A stretch of 64,000 bases of DNA. Source: Xenopus tropicalis (lineage: Eukaryota > Chordata > Amphibia > Anura > Pipidae). A program made the translations under genes and the position numbers. Under the pieces are notes generated by a model, which was not told the origin of the DNA, did not search any database, and saw only the letters and a list, made by a program, of their open reading frames with translations. The stretch is taken from NCBI RefSeq assembly GCF_000004195.4, contig NC_030681.2, forward strand, positions 2,654,723 through 2,718,722. Reading direction: 5' to 3'. Shown one piece after another: positions 45,901-64,000 of this stretch (positions are counted from its first letter, which is position 1; each line of letters opens with the position of its first letter).

Positions 45901-47353
45901 GACGCCGGGCCGAGCTCGCCTATTCATTGGGGTATATTGTCGGGTACAGGGGACGCCGGGCCGAGCTCGCCTATTCATTGGGGTATATTGTCGGGTACAG
46001 GGGACGCCGGGCCGAGCTCGCCTATTCATTGGGGTATATTGTCGGGTACAGGGGACGCCGGGCCGAGCTCGCCTATTCATTGGGGTATATTGTCGGGTAC
46101 AGGGGACGCCGGGCCGAGCTCGCCTATTCATTGGGGTATATTGTCGGGTACAGGGCACGCTGTCGCCCTTTCACGGGGGTATATTGTCGGGTACAGGGGA
46201 CGCCGTCGCCCTTTCACGGGGGTATATTGTCGGGTACAGGGGACGCCGTCGCCCTTTCACGGGGGTATATTGTCGGGTACAGGGGACGCCGTCGCCCTTT
46301 CACGGGGGTATATTGTCGGGTACAGGGGACGCCGTCGCCCTTTCACGGGGGTATATTGTCGGGTACAGGGGACGCCGTCGCCCTTTCACGGGGGTATATT
46401 GTCGGGTACAGGGGACGCCGTCGCTCTTTCACGGGGGTATATTGTCGGGTACAGGGGACGCCGTCGCTCTTTCACGGGGGTATATTGTCGGGTACAGGGG
46501 ACGCCGTCGCCCCTTTCACGGGGGTATATTGTAGAGTACAGGGGACGCCGTCGCCCTTTCACGGGGTATATTGTCGGGTACAGGGGACGCCAGGCTGCGC
46601 TTTCCCATTTTTCCCCTCTAAATCTCAATGTTGCTCCGCAGATTTCCGTGCCTGAATGGAGGAAGTTGCCACGACCGCAGCGGCTTTGCGAACACCTTCA
46701 CTTGCCGGTGCCTGGCCGGATACACCGGGGAGCTTTGCCAGATGGATGTGGACGACTGCCTGATGCGACCTTGCGCCAACGGGGCGACGTGTCACGACGG
46801 AATCAATCGCTTCTCGTGCGAGTGCCCATCTGGCTTCCAGGGGCGGTTCTGCACCATCAACATCGATGACTGTGCGGGGCAGCCGTGCCAGAACAATGGG
46901 CGGTGCTATGACCGTGTGGGGGACTACGAATGCTACTGCCCAGAGGGCTTCATGGGAAAGTCTTGTGAGATTCCCATCCCCAAACCTACGTGGGACGAGG
47001 AGCTGCGGGCGTCGACTAAAGACAGTGAAACCGCGCACGAGCGCAGCCGGGTCACTCGCCCACCGCTGGTCAGAACGTTGGATACTGGCCGAAAGAGCCA
47101 GGGCACCATCTCAGTCAAGGAGGTGGTGATGCAGGTGGAGAGGAGTCTGACCACGTTGCAGCTGGTACTTGTGATCGTGTTTGGAACTATAACTGGCATT
47201 GCCATCTTCTCCACCATTACCGTAGTCCTGGTGTATAGGAACAGAAGTGCCAGGCAGACTGCCCATCATGGCTACGGTTTATCAGCGGCAAAGACACAAT
47301 ATCAGGAATGCCAGGGCTCCTCCCCCGACCATCGTAAAACCACAGAGTTGTGA
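39846..47353 (+). CDS. dlk2: dlk2, complete coding region: join of 5 exons, 374 aa
   Basis: Coding segments 39846-39918, 40310-40373, 41895-42025, 43207-43351 and 46642-47353 join to 1,125 bases with matching phases. The product is a type I membrane protein: signal peptide (about 1-24), six EGF-like repeats (about 26-57, 58-88, 90-125, 133-172, 174-210 and 212-248), a juxtamembrane region with ISVKEVV, one membrane helix (about 312-335) and a short cytosolic tail ending KTTEL. There is no DSL domain, as in DLK1/DLK2. Known family members modulate Notch signalling as non-canonical ligands. VRMPGC, CHQPWQC, VDDCLMRPCANGATC and ISVKEVV match human DLK2 as I remember it (383 aa), and ABCC10 is the neighbour in human too. 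The ATG has A at -3. Introns are crowded with minisatellites, but the reading frame is intact. Confidence 0.95.
40310..40373 (+). other. dlk2: dlk2 exon, first EGF repeat (part)
   Basis: Acceptor ctcttgcag; donor GTAGGT. Encodes ADECSERCDLYHGHC and following residues, the first half of EGF repeat 1. The split Arg codon continues in the next exon. Confidence 0.93.
40430..41695. repeat. Minisatellite, 19-bp unit, in dlk2 intron
   Basis: About 66 copies of gagacagtagggcaagacg. Blocks of variants (ttgggc, aggcc, ggggac, ataaag) follow one another, showing local block amplification. It begins 57 bases after the donor at 40,374 and fills most of this intron. Confidence 0.97.
41895..42025 (+). other. 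dlk2: dlk2 exon, EGF repeats 1-2
   Basis: Acceptor cttgcttggcag; donor GTTGGT, weaker than usual at position +3. The join to the next exon (Lys-Asp-Leu) keeps the frame and the EGF cysteine pattern, so I accept it. Encodes CDPGWDGEFCEDC and RMPGCAHGSCHQPWQC. Confidence 0.92.
42680..43055. repeat. Minisatellite, 19-bp unit, next dlk2 intron
   Basis: About 20 copies of the same unit family as at 40,430-41,695 (gacagtagggcaagatgga), including ttgggc and agcaggg variants. The flanks (aaatgatttggcaact and a ggggtgcctataactcaccc block) are themselves duplicated on both sides (42,550-42,675 and 43,060-43,190). Confidence 0.95.
43207..43351 (+). other. dlk2: dlk2 exon, EGF repeat 3
   Basis: Acceptor tgtttccctacag; donor GTGAGA. 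Encodes LHLCNHSDPCQNQGEC and following residues through GPCEKAG. A split Gly codon joins the last exon. Confidence 0.93.
43560..44770. repeat. Tandem array, ~55-bp unit, in dlk2 intron
   Basis: About 22 more diverged copies of gtcacctgatgagcctctca with attgggtgcctggag. Copies differ at many sites, so this array looks older than most others here. Confidence 0.93.
44771..45419. other. dlk2 intron sequence, nothing recognised
   Basis: No repeat or open frame of note. Confidence 0.5.
45420..45684 (+). mobile_element. Dispersed Xenopus repeat fragment
   Basis: The segment has ggccgcgggttaggccgatc near its start, tataaataga in the middle and ccgcacatcactaatt at its end. The end matches the reverse complement of 18,724-18,740. 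I recall related gggtcggg-rich repeats from Xenopus, but cannot name the family. Confidence 0.45.
45690..46155. repeat. Minisatellite, 51-bp unit, in dlk2 intron
   Basis: Nine copies with gggccgagctcgcctattca. Shares ggtatattgtcgggtacagg with the adjoining 43-bp array. Confidence 0.96.
46156..46600. repeat. Minisatellite, 43-bp unit, in dlk2 intron
   Basis: About ten copies with gtcgccctttcacgggggta. Same core as the preceding 51-bp array but a different variable half. It ends about 41 bases before the last dlk2 exon. Confidence 0.96.
46642..47353 (+). other. dlk2: dlk2 last coding exon: EGF 4-6, membrane helix, tail
   Basis: Acceptor ttgctccgcag. Encodes residues 138-374: the rest of EGF 4, EGF 5 and 6 (DDC...C...C patterns), the stalk, the helix LVLVIVFGTITGIAIF and the tail ending KTTEL. 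Stop TGA at 47,351-47,353. Human DLK2 likewise has a large last coding exon. Confidence 0.94.
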
Positions 47354-47434
47354 TGCCAGGAGAGGGAGGGGTGAATATAATGGGGAAAAGTGACCAAGAA
47401 TCTGTGTGGGTACGGGCTGAGCTGCCTCAGCCCC

Positions 47435-48150
47435 AATAGGAACCTCCCCCTGGGTAAGTGAATCCAATCTCCCCCAGTACTTACCCAGGTACAGAGCTCT
47501 GATTCTCTGTACTTCCTGCTCCTGGGCTGCTCTCTTTCCCATGGTCAGGCAGGAACCTCCCCCTGGGTAAGTGAATCCAATCTCCCCCCAGTACTTACCC
47601 AGGTACAGAGCTCTGATTCTCTGTACTTCCTGCTCCTGGGCTGCTCTCTTTCCCATGGTCAGGCAGGAACCTCCCCCTGGGTAAGTGAATCCCCCCCAGT
47701 ACTTACCCAGGTACAGAGCTCTGATTCTCTGTACTTCCTGCTCCTGGGCTGCTCTCTTTCCCATGGTCAGGCAGGAACCTCCCCCTGGGTAAGTGAATCC
47801 CCCCCAGTACTTACCCAGGTACAGAGCTCTGATTCTCTGTACTTCCTGCTCCTGGGCTGCTCTCTTTCCCATGGTCAGGCAGGAACCTCCCCCTAGGTAA
47901 GTGAATCCAATCTCCCCCCAGTACTTACCCAGGTACAGAGCTCTGATTCTCTGTACTTCCTGCTCCTGGACTGCTCTCTTTCCCATGGTCAGGCAGGAAC
48001 CTCCCCCTTGGTAAGTGAATCCCCCCCAGTACTTACCTAGGTACAGAGCTCTGATTCTCTGTACTTCCTGCTCCTGGGCTGCTCTCTTTCCCATGGTCAG
48101 ACAGGAACCTCCCCCTGGGTAAGTGAATCCAATCTCCCCCCCCCCCCTGT
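47435..48150 (+). repeat. ~114-bp repeat array after dlk2 stop
   Basis: About six to seven copies of a unit containing gtacagagctctgattctct and tcccatggtcaggcaggaac. Each unit carries GTAAGT on both strands. It starts 82 bases after the dlk2 stop codon and is probably within its 3' untranslated region. The right end (48,160-48,275) holds partial copies in reverse orientation. Confidence 0.95.
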
Positions 48151-48275
48151 ACTTACCCAGGGAAAGAGAGCAGCTTAGGAACAGGAAGTACGAAAAAGCT
48201 GAACTCTGCACTTATGTAAATAATAGGGGAGACTTACCCTTCCTGACCATGGGAAAGAGAGCAGCCTAAATAAGA

Positions 48276-48813
48276 CGAGCCAGGTTTTAAGCTAAGAGGA
48301 TGTCCCCATTAATACCCCCGCACAGGGTAGGTTTCCTGCGTGAAGACGGATGCAGGGATGGGACAGACTGTGGGTTCACTATATACTGTGACACAAAGTG
48401 ACAGGAGAGGGTCGGTCACAATGTTACGGAGAGACTTTCCCCATGCCCTGGGCCCAACTCTGCCAGTGGAAAGGGCGCCCCCAGCTGGCAGTGCAGAAAA
48501 GCAGCCACTAGCACCCCACACTGCCAGGCTGGAATCTTCTGTACAAATACAGACTCGACTGAATCCCGTGGGCATTGGGCAAGTGCATTCCCCGGTTACA
48601 GAGCTGGGCGCCCAATGGCAAAAGGACGTTCCAAGTGCAGATGATTTCATATGATACCTGTGTGTGGATCTGTCATGTTTTTATATACCGATACTTGCAC
48701 TCACACTCACACAGGTATGAGTACTTACTGTAAAGCACAGGACATTTCCTTACAAAATACTGTTTTTCCTCTGCAGGAAATTATTGCATTTTTTTTTAAT
48801 TACAAAATAAATT
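48276..48813. other. Sequence between dlk2 and abcc10, no gene recognised
   Basis: May contain the dlk2 3' untranslated region. A CTCF-like core with one mismatch (CCAGCTGGGGGCGC on the - strand, 48,475-48,488) is present. Confidence 0.4.
48806..48811 (+). terminator. dlk2: Possible dlk2 poly(A) signal AATAAA
   Basis: This is the first AATAAA I see after the dlk2 stop codon. It would give a 3' untranslated region of about 1.45 kb containing the 114-bp array. It lies just left of an inverted-repeat element. Confidence 0.3.
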
Positions 48814-49247
48814 TATAAAGGAGAAGGAAAGGTACAAACTCAGTAAGGTCTGTGTAAATACAGCCATAAGCACTCACAACGCTGCACTGAGTCCTCTATC
48901 AAAAGAAACAGGATTTCTGGTCTTCCTTTGTGTCACATGTTCTTCTGTGTCAGACTTCCTCTCTCAGAAATATCCTTCATTCCCGGGGGCCAGAGTCTGC
49001 GCAGCTCTCTCCTTCTCCCCCTCCCTTAGGAATGTGTATTCTCAGCTATAAGGGCCAGAGCTGCAGCAGGAAGCTATGAAGACCAAGCTAAAATGGCAGC
49101 TGCTATCTTAAACAAACAGAGGGAGCTTCTAGGACTGTTACTCAGGCAGGTAAAGCTTTCTGCAGAATAAATATAGGGTTCTAGGTGGCACTAATGTGGC
49201 GAATCTATTGGCAGTAAAATGGCAAAATTACTTTCCTTCTCCTTTAA
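48814..49247. mobile_element. TIR element with TTAA end, Xenopus MITE
   Basis: The left end ataaaggagaaggaaag and the right end ctttccttctcctttaa form inverted repeats of about 15 bases, with TTAA at the right end and a mutated TTA at the left. The interior (for example acagccataagcactcacaa) matches, from memory, a very common Xenopus non-autonomous element. The TTAA suggests a piggyBac-type target; this is inference. Confidence 0.75.
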
Positions 49248-49336
49248 CCAGTAGAAGTTGAATCCAGTTCGTACAGCCCACTAACTGGCATGATTATGGG
49301 TAACCACAGCTAGTTTGTCTCTACACCCAGTGGAGT

Positions 49337-49349
49337 GCGCCCTCTACTG
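49337..49349 (-). promoter_or_regulatory. CTCF-like motif between dlk2 and abcc10
   Basis: CAGTAGAGGGCGC on the - strand fits the CTCF core except at its first positions. Motif only. Confidence 0.25.
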
Positions 49350-49913
49350 TTAAGGGAATATACGGGTTTATCATTGGTAGAATATAACAGGGCAGGGTAA
49401 CTTACTGTAGCAGCAGGACCCCCTTAGCTCGCCATTTATATTAAATGACAGCCATTTTGCTTTAATCAGCCATGATAAACTCTTCCCAGACACTGTGGCA
49501 GCAGCACCCCCCAATGGTGTAGACCCCCAGCACTATAGAGACTGAACCTTAACATATGGCAACTTCGGTTCTTTCATATATAACATGAATCTCCCACAAA
49601 CATAACAGAGAATATCCTGAGCAACAATCCCCTATGATTTCACCCTACAATAACATTGATACTGCCCAAGGGGAAGTAAACCCAACTCATGAACAGAGGA
49701 AATAAAGAGAGTTCTGGGAAATGAGGAGACCCTTATTCACTGGCTGTCAGTTTAAAGGGGAAGATAAAATATGGACCACCTTAAAACAGGCGGATCCTAT
49801 AGAGAGGGCCAGTGTAGGGGGCCCAGGGGCAGCTGCTCTCTTGTAAACCACGCAAGCTCCACCCCCACTTAATAAAGGCCCCTCCCTCATCACCCTGCTC
49901 CCAGGATCTGTAC

Positions 49914-63876
<13,963 letters not shown>

Positions 63877-64000
63877 CTTAAAGTAAAGTAGTCAGTAAAT
63901 AAGAATGGAATTGAACAAGATGTATCCTTTCATCAATAAATGGGATACAGCTTTTCCCTGCTAATAAAAAACTAAGGCTGGACATTTCTGAGATTCAGCT
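63877..64000 (-). other. abcc10: abcc10 intron, partial, cut by window edge
   Basis: The sequence has no exon signal before the window ends. Confidence 0.7.

Overview
This is vertebrate nuclear DNA, almost certainly from a frog of the genus Xenopus. The genes have many introns with GT-AG boundaries. The dispersed repeats include several inverted-repeat elements that I recognise from memory as abundant in Xenopus. Two protein-coding genes can be identified. Complete dlk2 (delta-like non-canonical Notch ligand 2) lies on the + strand, with five coding exons between 39,846 and 47,353 encoding 374 residues. The 3' part of abcc10 (MRP7, an ABC-C family transporter) lies on the - strand, with thirteen exons between 49,914 and 63,876 encoding 741 residues; the gene continues past the right edge. 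All exon phases join without a break in both genes. The two genes converge tail to tail with about 2.6 kb between stop codons, which is the arrangement I know for human ABCC10-DLK2 on 6p21.1.

The left 33 kb holds no gene I can name. A G+C-rich segment near 7.9-8.0 kb looks like a promoter firing leftward: it has a YY1-type motif, a CRE and a splice donor on the - strand. By synteny this could be the 5' end of tjap1, but no coding exon confirms it.

Tandem repeats dominate the window. At least thirty minisatellite arrays, with units from 19 to about 150 bp, cover well over half of it. The largest is a roughly 9-kb array of a 37-bp unit at 18.8-27.8 kb with higher-order duplication. Arrays fill most of the longer introns of both genes and often stop within tens of bases of a splice site. 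Nearly all long open frames in the window are products of these arrays, not genes. This density suggests, by inference, a subtelomeric or otherwise minisatellite-rich chromosome region.

Interspersed elements include a CR1-like LINE fragment in an abcc10 intron (56.9-58.1 kb), inverted-repeat elements at 29.8, 48.8 and 56.6 kb, and a possible LTR-like fragment at 11.9-12.15 kb. A 114-bp repeat appears at three places, in both orientations, and seems to derive from a foldback element.

I see no sign of a novel multi-gene system. The most unusual features are the array architecture, the foldback-derived repeat, and an in-frame candidate upstream exon of dlk2.
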